A stretch of DNA of 64,000 nt from Phytophthora colocasiae (lineage: Eukaryota > Oomycota > Peronosporomycetes > Peronosporales > Peronosporaceae). Shown here in pieces: positions 1-12,322 of this stretch. Both the position numbers and the translations under genes were made by a program. The notes under the pieces were generated by a model, which saw only the letters and a program-made list of their open reading frames with translations, was not told the origin of the DNA and searched no databases. The stretch covers positions 895,204 through 959,203 of the forward strand of contig JAGKQI010000097.1 in the NCBI GenBank assembly GCA_018806915.1, given 5' to 3'. Within the stretch, counting starts at the first letter, position 1, and every line of letters begins with the position of its first letter.

Positions 1-2850
1 TTGTTCAGGCCCCTACGGGCATTCGCACAGACGTACTTTGACGATGTGTTCGTCCACAGTCGTGCTGAGCACGGGAAGACTGATGTCGAGGTACACGTGG
101 AACACGTGAGAGCAGTGCTCGAGTGCATGCGCACCAACAAGTTGTACGCCAACGCGGACAAGTGCGTCTTTGGCGCGGAAGAAATCCCTTTCCTAGGGTG
201 CTTCATTGGGAAGCATGGCCTTCGTGCTGATCCAGCAAAAGTCAAGGCCATTGTGGACTGGCCGGTTCCTTGAACCAGAAGGACTTGCGTAAGTGGCTGG
301 GCTTGGCCAACTACTTGCACAAGTACAGCGAGAACTACGCTGAGTTGGCTCGGCCACTGTCGGATCTCCTTAAGAAGGATGCCGAATGGGTATGGCGTGC
401 TGAGCACGAGAGTGCGTTCACTCGTATCAAGGATAGCCTGCTTCAGGCACCGATACTGGCGTTGCCAGACCCCGATCGTCCGTTCATCGTCGTCTGTGAC
501 GCCTCGGACTTTGCCATCGGCAGTGCTTTGCTACAAGCGGACGCCGACGGGCGCGAACGCGTCATTGCGTTTGAGTCTCGACAGCTCAAGGCTGCTGAGA
601 AGAACTATCCAGTTCATGACAAGGAGCTACTTGCGATGAAGTACGCTCTCGTCAAATTCAGGGTTCACCTGCTCGGCTCCAAGCCGTTTGTGATCTACAC
701 GGATCATGCGTCACTACGCACAGCGACGCAGTCGCCTCACCTCTCGCAGAGGATGGCCCGATGGCTCTCCTTCTTTGCGGAGTATAACTTCGAGGTGAAG
801 TACAAGCCTGGAAGGCAGAACGTCCTCGCTGACGCGTTATCACGTCGCCCGGACTATGAGTTATCTCATGTCACCTCGGTGACGTCGTCCGTGACGGACA
901 TGGTTCGAGCAGCGTACGCTCTGGACGACTCTTGTGTCGCGCTGCTTCAAGCTCTAGGGAGCGATGAGTTTAAGGACTCAAAGGTGACTCTGTCACGACG
1001 CCTAAAGGCGAGACTCCAACGCTATAGCCTGGGAGGCGGTCTGCTGTACTACAGCACGGGTCAGGATGACCCACCACGTGTGGTGGTTCCTCACGATGAG
1101 GACCTGAAGTATCGTATCCTCTATGAGGCTCACGACACGCCCACAAGCGGCCACCTCGGTCGCGAGAAGACCTACGGCTCGGTGAGCTCCATGTACTGGT
1201 GGCCGAAGATGTACAAGTGGGTCAGCACATATGTGCACACGTGCGAGACGTGTCAGCGGGTTAAACCTCGCCGCATGCGGCAGCGCCTTTGGCGAGCTTG
1301 CCTGTACCCTCTGGGTGTTGGCAGTCCATGAGTATGGACTTCGTGTTTGGCCTGCCGAAGGATACGGCAGGCAACACGGGCGTTGTGGTCTTCGTTGACC
1401 GTCTGAGCAAGATGGCTCACCTAGCGGCTGTGCCGGACACCGTTGATGGCGCTGGTACAGCGACGATCTTTATCGATCGGGTCTTCCGCCAGCATGGGCT
1501 GCCAGAGACCATTGTCTCGGATCGAGACCCCCGTTTCACGGGTCACTTCTGGACGTCCGTCTTCAAAGTGCTTGGCACTCGACTGGACATGTCCACGGCG
1601 GATCATCCGCAGACCGACGGTCAGACTGAACGCGTGAACCGCGTCCTGGAGGACATCCTCCGCAGCGTATGCGCTGAAACGCCGAAGCGTTGGAGCGCTA
1701 TGCTCCCTCTCGTTGAGTTCTCAATGAACAACGCGGTGCATGCCTCGACAGGCTTCTCCCGTTCTACGTGAACGGCCTTGCGCATCCGCGCGTCCCGCTC
1801 ACTCCGCCAGGCGGTAGCCTTGGGCTTGGTGGGGGAGAGGCTATGCCGTCGCTCGACTCCGAGCTTGCTGATGTCAGCCCCCTTGCTGTTCGCAAGCAAG
1901 TCGATGACTTCCTCTCGATGAGGCTTAGCGTCTTACGCCGTGTGCGTGACGCAATGGCTGAAAGCCAAGATGTTCAAAAGGAACAAGCTGATGCCAAAGG
2001 CAGAAGCAACATGTGGGAGTTCAAGGTCGGTGACCACGTTTTATTAAACGCTAAGAACCTGCCTACACACGCAGTGTCAGCCGTCTTCAAGACGAAGTTG
2101 CGGCCGCACTTCATTGGACCGTTCACGGTCGTGGCCAAGAAGGGCCTGGCATACACGCTTGGCTTGCCAAAGCGTATGCGAACACATCCTGTGTTCTACG
2201 TGGGCTTGCTTAAGCCATATCGGGACCCTGCTCTTGTGAGTTCTGAGGCGCTGGCGCCGAGTCGGACGAAGGCTGCACGGCAGCAGGTGGCAGAGCCACA
2301 GGTGGTTGCCTCCGAACCAACAGGTCTTGTCGATCCGGAGCAACGTGATGCTCGAGGTCATAGACCCGCTGATGCAGCACCAGAGGCGACTCAGACCGGT
2401 CCCCGCGACTCTAGGTCTCCTCGAGACCAGTCGCTAAGCGATGGGTCGGATGACCGACGTGGTGGTCGTGCTCCTTCACCGAGCCCACGCGGGTCTGCAA
2501 GCAATGCAGCGCGTCTACACTCGCAGCGCGAGAACCCATCGACCGCTCGTCCTCCTCCTGCTCTGCTCGATGAGCAAGGTGAGCTTCACTATCACGTGGA
2601 TCGCCTGATGGCGCGGCGTCGTCGCCGAGGTCACAACCAGTATCTGGTGAAGTGGCGAGGTTACCCTCACTCACAGAACTCGTGGGAGTTTGAGGTGCCA
2701 CTACGGCAGGATTGCCCCGACGTCGTTGACGCGTATGATCGGGCACACCCGGTGTCAGACCGCCCGATGGGGTGCGACGGAGTCGCCGGGTGCCAAGCAC
2801 CTCCCACTAAGGTGGGAGTCCACAGGGTCGTTGCTGAGCTCAGGCTCTGA
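1..2850 (+). pseudogene. gypsy unit A pol, 3' part, frameshifted
   Basis: The pol C-terminal part reads RT (YFDDVFVHS), RNase H (DASDFAIGSAL, with YTDHASL downstream), an HHCC zinc region ending CETCQRVKP, the integrase core (MDFVFGLP, SDRDPRF, TDGQTERVNR) and a chromodomain near the end (YLVKWRGYPHSQNSWE). The reading frame breaks near 270, 1270 and 1762. At each point the sequence has one base fewer than another unit: a C-run is one shorter near 268, and C residues are missing near 1271 and 1761. The frame then runs to a stop at 2850. Because these indels are private and mostly in homopolymers, consensus error is as likely as true decay. Confidence 0.88.
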
Positions 2851-3721
2851 CCCGTAGCTGCAATACTTGCAGCGAGCACGTCGGTGCCGTCGACATGGCA
2901 TCGAATGCTCAAACTGCAAGTGCAGTAGAGCTACATGCGCCTCGCGCGCGTGTTTCAAGGGTCTATGACCCTTTAACAACACTGGCCTATGGCCCGGAGC
3001 TTCGCGATCATGAAGCGAAGATGGTTCGTGATGAACAACCGTCTTAATGACGTTCTGTCTAAGCGACAAGTGGTGATGGAAACGGATTCTATCCGATCAC
3101 CTGACGCTAGAAGCGTTCAATGGGTATGACTATGTCATGAGGCACTGTGGATGCCAGGGATGCCAATGCATTGGACCCCGCATGCTGCATAGCAGTAGGA
3201 GGTAGGTAAGCTCCTCCTGAGCGACAGCTTAGCTGTCCGGTGCTCGTTGTCGTGTCTACGACTGTGCTGAGCACGTGTATTCACAAGACACAGTGTCTGT
3301 GACACATAGTGGCGCTTGCGCCTGCTTCAAGGACAACTTGGGCATCAAGCCCTGCACACAGTGCTCATCCGAGGGTCACATTAACTGTGAAGCGAGTGGG
3401 CCCCACTGCTGTGTGGTTCGTGGAACCGTTGGTAGCTTGGAAGGCTTGCCCTGTGGATCACTGATCCAGTAGTATCATAGATACGCCACCTGTGGCCTTC
3501 TTTCCATGCCCGTAGAGCCCCTTGACTCGTGCCAGTAAGCTCCTATGCTTGGTAAGCATTGGGCCCAAGTGTGTACCAAGTGGCATCGCGTACGGAGGCG
3601 TGTAACACGCACGAGAGACAGCGCCGTCCGCGCAAGGCAAGGTCCCGTGGCCATCGGCCGATAATCGCGTCGTGTGTTTACACTTTCCGGATACGGTATC
3701 CGGAATCTTGGTGGGGGAGAG
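2851..3721 (+). other. gypsy unit A 3' non-coding region with many short hairpins and polypurine tract
   Basis: No credible gene is seen here. The stretch is packed with short perfect inverted repeats with tiny loops, for example 2957-2973 (AAGGGTC/GACCCTT), 3223-3237 (GACAGC/GCTGTC), 3311-3322 (GGCGC/GCGCC), 3455-3467 (GGATCA/TGATCC), 3472-3484 (GTATC/GATAC) and 3545-3559 (ATGCTT/AAGCAT). It ends in a 9-bp-arm palindrome near 3685-3705 and the purine-rich GGTGGGGGAGAG, the likely polypurine tract directly before the LTR. The same features recur at 10005-10874 and 17129-18040. Confidence 0.8.
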
Positions 3722-4141
3722 TGTAACGGGGATGTTACACGAATGTTTCTCGTTGGTGTGTGACACGTGGATACATTTATGTGGGTACATAATAGTGTGT
3801 GACACTCATGATACATTTATGTGGGTACATAATGGTGTGGCACACACGAGTAGATACGTAGATGGCCTCAGAGCCTCACGTTGCATTTTTGATTAGGATT
3901 TAGTATGTTAGATACTAAATCCGTTACATTTAGGATTAGGGCAATAAAGTCAATAAAAATCAGTTTGCATTCTACATAGTTAGTGTTAGTCCTTTGTTAT
4001 AGGGACACTGACTCTGTGAGTCCCGTATTTAGTGGACTACTTGGTTCTTGTATAGAACCGAAGGCTAGTGCCTTGCAAGCAGGACTCTACGAGTCAACTA
4101 AACTTCCTCTGTGCCGTGCACACCTACGCAGCCCCGCTGCA
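3722..4141 (+). repeat. gypsy LTR 1 (shared by units A and B)
   Basis: The LTR begins TGTAACGGGG directly after the polypurine tract and ends ...CCGCTGCA. The outer boundary is fixed by the third copy, where unrelated DNA follows the same CA. It holds two copies of a 24-base subrepeat (3770-3793 and 3810-3833, starting GATACATTTATG) and a strong hairpin near 3898-3922 (arms GATTTAGTAT/ATACTAAATC). A primer-binding-site candidate starting TGGTAGCACTTG follows two bases after the LTR. Confidence 0.88.
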
Positions 4142-4198
4142 TCTGGTAGCACTTGTAGTCAATCCAACTCCTGAGTTGAAGACTGTTTCTCTGTGAGA

Positions 4199-5168
4199 AT
4201 GGAGCCAGAAGCATACGCTCACTTGGCTCCGAGTCAGCGGGACACGCTTAACAAGCTTACGTCCTTGCTGGGCCCGGAAGGTACGGCGCACCTTGCGTCC
4301 CAAGGGCCGGAGGCCGTCAACGCGCGCCTCGAGGCATTTGCCTCGTACGAAAACGCTCTCGTCGAGCACATTCAGCGGAATGTAACAGGGGTTACCCCTG
4401 CTCCGAGAGCTAAGCCCGTCACGCTCAGCGTGAAGACCTTCCTCGGGAATGAGGGAGAGAACCTCCTTTTGTGGACCCGAGAGGTCGAAATGGCCATGGG
4501 GCCGCCATGCTCCAGTTGGAGGGGCAACGCGTTGCGTTTGCCATCTCTAAGCTCGAAGGACGAGCACGAGAATGGGCCTTGACGTCTGGGACGTCGGTGG
4601 AAGCGGCCTTCCCCACATGGGGCGAGCTAAAGGCCAAGCTCACGCAAGTGTTTGCTCCGCCTAACCAGGCGTATCGCGTGCGGTCACGCTTCCTTGCTTG
4701 TCGCCAGGGCAAGAAGGATCTGGTGGACTATGTCCAAGAGCTGCGCACGCTCATTGCTGGCATGGCTGCCGACCCTCTACCTGAGGTGGTCGCCGTGACC
4801 GTCTTCATGGAAGGCTTACGAGCTGGCGTGGCCAGGACGGAGACATTCCGTCAGAACCCCACAGCTTCGAAGATGCTGTCAGCGTGGCATTGAATGCCGA
4901 ACACAACTTTAAGTTGTCGAGGGTCGGTGCTAGCAGCACAGGGTCCAGTGGACCTGAGCCCATGGACCTCAGCTATGCTGAACATGAGGTAGCTGAGCTA
5001 CGAGCTGCGGTGCAGCGTATGAGCACCCGCCGGTGCTATACATGCGGCGGTCCCTCACACCTGAGGCCCAACTGTCCTCTGCGCAAAGGGCGCGCCGGCC
5101 AGAATGGCCGCAACCCTGTCGCGGGTCCCGCTTTGGGCTCTGCCCAGGGAAACGCCGGCTCCCAGTAG
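4199..5168 (+). pseudogene. gypsy unit B gag, frameshifted
   Basis: Gag starts at the ATG of [12 protein letters not shown]. It has a retrotransposon gag domain (LAKLTQVFAPP-like stretch to VVAVTVFMEGLRAG) and one CCHC zinc knuckle (CYTCGGPSHLRPNC) near the end. It stops at TAG 5166-5168, with pol then reading in the -1 frame. Two frame breaks are seen: a G-run one base shorter than in unit C near 4498, and a break near 4870 shared with unit C and therefore older than the array or systematic. Gag forms the virus-like particle that packages the element RNA. Confidence 0.85.
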
Positions 5169-8100
5169 ACGCGGGGCGGTCTACTGGGAAGAACTGAGTT
5201 CTGCAGTGCGTGAGAGGCACTGGGGCTCAGCCCCGAAGAGCTCCGTGCTCTTGAACACGGAACGTGTGAGCAAGCAGGGCTTGCTGGTCGTCCAGGTGGA
5301 CGTGAAGGGCTTTGAAGCCGTGGATCGTGTTGATCGATTCGGGGCGTCTGGCAACTACGTCAGACGCTCCACCGTTGAAGGTAGTCAGCAATATGCTGAG
5401 GCGCTTCGAGCGCGAAGAGGTGACACAGTCACAGTCCGTCTAGCGACGGGCGTCCGTGTCACGGTGGCCAAGGTCCCCATGGACCTGCGGCTGAAGTTCT
5501 TGGACTTCGATAGCGTGGAACGCTGCTTGGTCCTGGACCTGGATTCGAGGTACGACCTCATCCTTGGCATGGCGTGGCTGGAGCGCCACGAGCCATGGAT
5601 TGATTGGAGGTCGAAGACCTTAGGTGCTACGCACTTCTCTCCTAGTGGAGCTTTGGCGAGTCATGAACCCACCTCTGCTAGGAAGCAGAAGCGCTATTGG
5701 CGCGGACATCGAGCCGAGTCGGCTATGATGCTGGAAGTCGGTGTGTCCGAGTTAGTGGACAGCACCGAGTGCGAGGACCGCAGTCCTGTTGAGCGCGTAG
5801 CGCTGGTTGACGGTGAGTCAACGTGTGGGCAAAGCTCACGTAACCCCTGGGGCGGCACGTACTCCGCCGAGTGACGCCGGTCATGGACCGTCACTGGATG
5901 CCGATGGCATCGGGCCTTACCAGGCCGTGAACTGTGGGGCGGCACGTACTCCGTTGAGTGATACTGGTCGTGGACCAAGTCGATCGCTGAGTGTCTCTGA
6001 CACTGGACCTGTTACGGTCATTGATTGTGCAGCGGCACGTACCCCGCTGAGCGGCATCGGACGTCGACCGAGTGGATCGCAGAGTGTCACTGACACTGGG
6101 CCTGAAGGGGCCGAAACCTGTGCGGCGGCACGTACTCCGTCTAGTGACGTCGGCGGTAGACCGAGTCAGTCACTGAGTGTCACTGACACTGGGCCGGGCA
6201 AGGCCATTACCTGTGCAGCGGCACGTACTCCGTCGAGTGGACGTTCGTCGGCTAGGCGACGACGTCGTAAGGCCCTATGGGCGAGACGCTCTGCGTCTGA
6301 GTCGTCCGTGACGTCAAGTGTCAACGCACGGGAGGGCTGTGGGCAGCTATACACTCTGGTTGATGGAGTGGACGGCGGTGCCGAAGGCAGCGTCCTGCTG
6401 GACGGACTGCCGAGTGTTGACAAGCTCCTTGAGCTAGAAGAGATGTCGTTCGCCGAGTTTGGCGATGCCTTGAAGGCTGGCGAACTCGCCGAGGTGGTCA
6501 TCGTTCGACCTGAAGAGGAGTTAAACTCATCGTCCCTCGTTGACGAGTCCGTCTTGGCCGAGGTCAAGAAGGCGCTGAGCGCCAGGAGTGGATCGGAGAT
6601 CCTCAAGAATCCCTCGGATTCCTTCTACTCCTTGCTGAAGGAATATGGAGACGTTGTCTCAACGGAACCACCGAGTGGCCTGCCTCCTGACCGAGGCGTT
6701 CGTCACGAGATCGACTTAGTTCCCGGAATTAAATACTGCGTGACCCGGCAGTGGCCTCTTCCTAAAGAGCAATGCGACGTCATTGACGCCTTCTTCCGTG
6801 CTAAGCACGCGGCGGGTCTCGTGCGCGAGAGCAAGTCTCCGCACTCCGCGCCAACGTTCTGTGTCAGAAAGCCGAATGGCAAGTGGCGTATCGTTCACGC
6901 TTTTAACAAGCTCAACGCTGCCACGATTCCGGCGCAGACGCCGATTCCTAGGAAGGATGTTCTTCAGAACAACATGGTGGGTTGCACCATGTACAGTGCG
7001 CTCGACTTAGTCGATGGCTACTATCAGCTGCTCATGCAAGCCAGTGATATTCCGCTTACGGCGGTGAGCACCCCGAGCGGTATGCTCTGGGAGTGGCTCG
7101 TCATGCCCCAAGGGCTGTCGAATGCGCCTGCAACGTTCAATCGTCTAGTGACGCAGTTGTTCAGGCCCCTACGGGCATTCGCACAGACGTACTTTGACGA
7201 TGTGTTCGTCCACAGTCGTGCTGAGCACGGGAAGACTGATGTCGAGGTACACGTGGAACACGTGAGAGCAGTGCTCGAGTGCATGCGCACCAACAAGTTG
7301 TACGCCAACGCGGACAAGTGCGTCTTTGGCGCGGAAGAAATCCCTTTCTAGGGTGCTTCATTGGGAAGCATGGCCTTCGTGCTGATCCAGCAAAGTCAAG
7401 GCCATTGTGGACTGGCCGGTTCCCTTGAACCAGAAGGACTTGCGTAAGTGGCTGGGCTTGGCCAACTACTTGCACAAGTACAGCGAGAACTACGCTGAGT
7501 TGGCTCGGCCACTGTCGGATCTCCTTAAGAAGGATGCCGAATGGGTATGGCGTGCTGAGCACGAGAGTGCGTTCACTCGTATCAAGGATAGCCTGCTTCA
7601 GGCACCGATACTGGCGTTGCCAGACCCCGATCGTCCGTTCATCGTCGTCTGTGACGCCTCGGACTTTGCCATCGGCAGTGCTTTGCTACAAGCGGACGCC
7701 GACGGGCGCGAACGCGTCATTGCGTTTGAGTCTCGACAGCTCAAGGCTGCTGAGAAGAACTATCCAGTTCATGACAAGGAGCTACTTGCGATGAAGTACG
7801 CTCTCGTCAAATTCAGGGTTCACCTGCTCGGCTCCAAGCCGTTTGTGATCTACACGGATCATGCGTCACTACGCACAGCGACGCAGTCGCCTCACCTCTC
7901 GCAGAGGATGGCCCGATGGCTCTCCTTCTTTGCGGAGTATAACTTCGAGGTGAAGTACAAGCCTGGAAGGCAGAACGTCCTCGCTGACGCGTTATCACGT
8001 CGCCCGGACTATGAGTTATCTCATGTCACCTCGGTGACGTCGTCCGTGACGGACATGGTTCGAGCAGCGTACGCTCTGGACGACTCTTGTGTCGCGCTGC

Positions 8101-10004
8101 TTCAAGCTCTAGGGAGCGATGAGTTTAAGGACTCAAAGGTGACTCTGTCACGACGCCTAAAGGCGAGACTCCAACGCTATAGCCTGGGAGGCGGTCTGCT
8201 GTACTACAGCACGGGTCAGGATGACCCACCACGTGTGGTGGTTCCTCACGATGAGGACCTGAAGTATCGTATCCTCTATGAGGCTCACGACACGCCCACA
8301 AGCGGCCACCTCGGTCGCGAGAAGACCTACGGCTCGGTGAGCTCCATGTACTGGTGGCCGAAGATGTACAAGTGGGTCAGCACATATGTGCACACGTGCG
8401 AGACGTGTCAGCGGGTTAAACCCTCGCCGCATGCGGCAGCGCCTTTGGCGAGCTTGCCTGTACCCTCTGGGTGTTGGCAGTCCATGAGTATGGACTTCGT
8501 GTTTGGCCTGCCGAAGGATACGGCAGGCAACACGGGCGTTGTGGTCTTCGTTGACCGTCTGAGCAAGATGGCTCACCTAGCGGCTGTGCCGGACACCGTT
8601 GATGGCGCTGGTACAGCGACGATCTTTATCGATCGGGTCTTCCGCCAGCATGGGCTGCCAGAGACCATTGTCTCGGATCGAGACCCCCGTTTCACGGGTC
8701 ACTTCTGGACGTCCGTCTTCAAAGTGCTTGGCACTCGACTGGACATGTCCACGGCGGATCATCCGCAGACCGACGGTCAGACTGAACGCGTGAACCGCGT
8801 CCTGGAGGACATCCTCCGCAGCGTATGCGCTGAAACGCCGAAGCGTTGGAGCGCTATGCTCCCTCTCGTTGAGTTCTCAATGAACAACGCGGTGCATGCC
8901 TCGACAGGCTTCTCCCCGTTCTACGTGAACGGCCTTGCGCATCCGCGCGTCCCGCTCACTCCGCCAGGCGGTAGCCTTGGGCTTGGTGGGGGAGAGGCTA
9001 TGCCGTCGCTCGACTCGAGCTTGCTGATGTCAGCCCCCTTGCTGTTCGCAAGCAAGTCGATGACTTCCTCTCGATGAGGCTTAGCGTCTTACGCCGTGTG
9101 CGTGACGCAATGGCTGAAAGCCAAGATGTTCAAAAGGAACAAGCTGATGCCAAAGGCAGAAGCAACATGTGGGAGTTCAAGGTCGGTGACCACGTTTTAT
9201 TAAACGCTAAGAACCTGCCTACACACGCAGTGTCAGCCGTCTTCAAGACGAAGTTGCGGCCGCACTTCATTGGACCGTTCACGGTCGTGGCCAAGAAGGG
9301 CCTGGCATACACGCTTGGCTTGCCAGCGTATGCGAACACATCCTGTGTTCTACGTGGGCTTGCTTAAGCCATATCGGGACCCTGCTCTTGTGAGTTCTGA
9401 GGCGCTGGCGCCGAGTCGGACGAAGGCTGCACGGCAGCAGGTGGCAGAGCCACAGGTGGTTGCCTCCGAACCAACAGGTCTTGTCGATCCGGAGCAACGT
9501 GATGCTCGAGGTCATAGACCCGCTGATGCAGCACCAGAGGCGACTCAGACCGGTCCCCGCGACTCTAGGTCTCCTCGAGACCAGTCGCTAAGCGATGGGT
9601 CGGATGACCGACGTGGTGGTCGTGCTCCTTCACCGAGCCCACGCGGGTCTGCAAGCAATGCAGCGCGTCTACACTCGCAGCGCGAGAACCCATCGACCGC
9701 TCGTCCTCCTCCTGCTCTGCTCGATGAGCAAGGTGAGCTTCACTATCACGTGGATCGCCTGATGGCGCGGCGTCGTCGCCGAGGTCACAACCAGTATCTG
9801 GTGAAGTGGCGAGGTTACCCTCACTCACAGAACTCGTGGGAGTTTGAGGTGCCACTACGGCAGGATTGCCCCGACGTCGTTGACGCGTATGATCGGGCAC
9901 ACCCGGTGTCAGACCGCCCGATGGGGTGCGACGGAGTCGCCGGGTGCCAAGCACCTCCCACTAAGGTGGGAGTCCACAGGGTCGTTGCTGAGCTCAGGCT
10001 CTGA
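5169..10004 (+). pseudogene. gypsy unit B pol, frameshifted
   Basis: Pol starts in the -1 frame relative to gag. The protease active site is damaged by a 2-base loss near 5313 and a shorter G-run near 5340 relative to unit C. A linker with about five repeats (5845-6245) follows, then RT (YFDD near 7190), RNase H, integrase (DDE core near 8480-8800) and the chromodomain (about 9740-9880). The frame breaks near 5830, 7350, 7395, 9017 and 9326, each against an unbroken base in another unit. The encoded enzymes copy RNA to DNA and insert it into chromatin; the chromodomain probably guides insertion to modified histones. Confidence 0.88.
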
Positions 10005-10874
10005 CCCGTAGCTGCAATACTTGCAGCGAGCACGTCGGTGCCGTCGACATGGCATCGAATGCTCAAACTGCAAGTGCAGTAGAGCTACATGCGCCTCGCG
10101 CGCGTGTTTCAAGGGTCTATGACCCTTTAACAACACTGGCCTATGGCCCGGAGCTTCGCGATCATGAAGCGAAGATGGTTCGTGATGAACAACCGTCTTA
10201 ATGACGTTCTGTCTAAGCGACAAGTGGTGATGGAAACGGATTCTATCCGATCACCTGACGCTAGAAGCGTTCAATGGGTATGACTATGTCATGAGGCACT
10301 GTGGATGCCAGGGATGCCAATGCATTGGACCCCGCATGCTGCATAGCAGTAGGAGGTAGGTAAGCTCCTCCTGAGCGACAGCTTAGCTGTCCGGTGCTCG
10401 TTGTCGTGTCTACGACTGTGCTGAGCACGTGTATTCACAAGACACAGTGTCTGTGACACATAGTGGCGCTTGCGCCTGCTTCAAGGACAACTTGGGCATC
10501 AAGCCCTGCACACAGTGCTCATCCGAGGGTCACATTAACTGTGAAGCGAGTGGGCCCCACTGCTGTGTGGTTCGTGGAACCGTTGGTAGCTTGGAAGGCT
10601 TGCCCTGTGGATCACTGATCCAGTAGTATCATAGATACGCCACCTGTGGCCTTCTTTCCATGCCCGTAGAGCCCTTGACTCGTGCCAGTAAGCTCCTATG
10701 CTTGGTAAGCATTGGGCCCAAGTGTGTACCAAGTGGCATCGCGTACGGAGGCGTGTAACACGCACGAGAGACAGCGCCGTCCGCGCAAGGCAAGGTCCCG
10801 TGGCCATCGGCCGATAATCGCGTCGTGTGTTTACACTTTCCGGATACGGTATCCGGAATCTTGGTGGGGGAGAG

Positions 10875-11295
10875 TGTAACGGGGATGTTACACGAATGTT
10901 TCTCGTTGGTGTGTGACACACGTGGATACATTTATGTGGGTACATAATAGTGTGTGACACTCATGATACATTTATGTGGGTACATAATGGTGTGGCACAC
11001 ACGAGTAGATACGTAGATGGCCTCAGAGCCTCACGTTGCATTTTGATTAGGATTTAGTATGTTAGATACTAAATCCGTTACATTTAGGATTAGGGCAATA
11101 AAGTCAATAAAAATCAGTTTGCATTCTACATAGTTAGTGTTAGTCCTTTGTTATAGGGACACTGACTCTGTGAGTCCCGTATTTAGTGGACTACTTGGTT
11201 CTTGTATAGAACCGAAGGCTAGTGCCTTGCAAGCAGGACTCTACGAGTCAACTAAACTTCCTCTGTGCCGTGCACACCTACGCAGCCCCGCTGCA
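10875..11295 (+). repeat. gypsy LTR 2 (shared by units B and C)
   Basis: This 421-bp LTR runs from TGTAACGGGG to CCGCTGCA, with the same subrepeats and hairpins as LTR 1. It is followed after two bases by the primer-binding-site candidate TGGTAGCAC. Only a single LTR lies between two full internal regions, so it serves as the 3' LTR of unit B and the 5' LTR of unit C. Confidence 0.9.
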
Positions 11296-11352
11296 TCTGG
11301 TAGCACTTGTAGTCAATCCAACTCCTGAGTTGAAGACTGTTTCTCTGTGAGA

Positions 11353-12322
11353 ATGGAGCCAGAAGCATACGCTCACTTGGCTCCGAGTCAGCGGGACACG
11401 CTTAACAAGCTTACGTCCTTGCTGGGCCCGGAAGGTACGGCGCACCTTGCGTCCCAAGGGCCGGAGGCCGTCAACGCGCGCCTCGAGGCATTTGCCTCGT
11501 ACGAAAACGCTCTCGTCGAGCACATTCAGCGGAATGTAACAGGGGTTACCCCTGCTCCGAGAGCTAAGCCCGTCACGCTCAGCGTGAAGACCTTCCTCGG
11601 GAATGAGGGAGAGAACCTCCTTTTGTGGACCCGAGAGGTCGAAATGGCCATGGGGGCCGCCATGCTCCAGTTGGAGGGGCAACGCGTTGCGTTTGCCATC
11701 TCTAAGCTCGAAGGACGAGCACGAGAATGGGCCTTGACGTCTGGGACGTCGGTGGAAGCGGCCTTCCCACATGGGGCGAGCTAAAGGCCAAGCTCACGCA
11801 AGTGTTTGCTCCGCCTAACCAGGCGTATCGCGTGCGGTCACGCTTCCTTGCTTGTCGCCAGGGCAAGAAGGATCTGGTGGACTATGTCCAAGAGCTGCGC
11901 ACGCTCATTGCTGGCATGGCTGCCGACCCTCTACCTGAGGTGGTCGCCGTGACCGTCTTCATGGAAGGCTTACGAGCTGGCGTGGCCAGGACGGAGACAT
12001 TCCGTCAGAACCCCACAGCTTCGAAGATGCTGTCAGCGTGGCATTGAATGCCGAACACAACTTTAAGTTGTCGAGGGTCGGTGCTAGCAGCACAGGGTCC
12101 GGTGGACCTGAGCCCATGGACCTCAGCTATGCTGAACATGAGGTAGCTGAGCTACGAGCTGCGGTGCAGCGTATGAGCACCCGCCGGTGCTATACATGCG
12201 GCGGTCCCTCACACCTGAGGCCCAACTGTCCTCTGCGCAAAGGGCGCGCCGGCCAGAATGGCCGCAACCCTGTCGCGGGTCCCGCTTTGGGCTCTGCCCA
12301 GGGAAACGCCGGCTCCCAGTAG
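11353..12322 (+). pseudogene. gypsy unit C gag, two frame breaks
   Basis: The gag protein is the same as in unit B, about 323 codons if the breaks are ignored. Here the G-run near 11652 is intact, but a C-run near 11766 is one base shorter than in unit B, and the break near 12022 is shared with unit B. A CCHC knuckle lies near 12190-12235. The stop TAG is at 12320-12322. The different private breaks in B and C imply that an intact parental gag existed recently. Confidence 0.85.

Larger units (their letters stand above)
1..4141 (+). mobile_element. Ty3/gypsy unit A (5' truncated by window edge)
   Basis: This is the first of three near-identical units. The window opens inside the reverse transcriptase, just before the catalytic YFDD motif. 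It continues through RNase H, integrase, a chromodomain, an approximately 870-bp non-coding 3' region and the LTR at 3722-4141. Base 1 matches base 7157 of unit B and base 14315 of unit C, giving a period of about 7.16 kb. The unit shares its LTR with unit B, so it is part of a tandem array rather than a separate insertion. Confidence 0.93.
4142..10874 (+). mobile_element. Ty3/gypsy unit B internal region
   Basis: This is a full internal region between LTR 1 and LTR 2. It holds a primer-binding site near 4144, gag (4199-5168), protease, a repeat-rich linker, reverse transcriptase, RNase H, integrase and chromodomain (to about 10004), then the hairpin-rich 3' non-coding region. It is almost identical to unit C base by base, but carries its own set of small indels, so the coding frame is interrupted in many places. 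Confidence 0.93.

Noticed and set aside
658..843. Minus-strand open frames repeated in all three gypsy units (also 7813-7998 and 14973-15158)
   Set aside because: They are shadows of the pol frame and repeat only because the units repeat; no independent coding signal.
3275..3472. 65-codon Cys-rich plus frame in the gypsy 3' region, conserved in all units (10429-10626; 17558-17791)
   Set aside because: It overlaps the hairpin chain, and its Cys codons come from repeated TGC/TGT in stem arms; units are too similar for conservation to mean anything.
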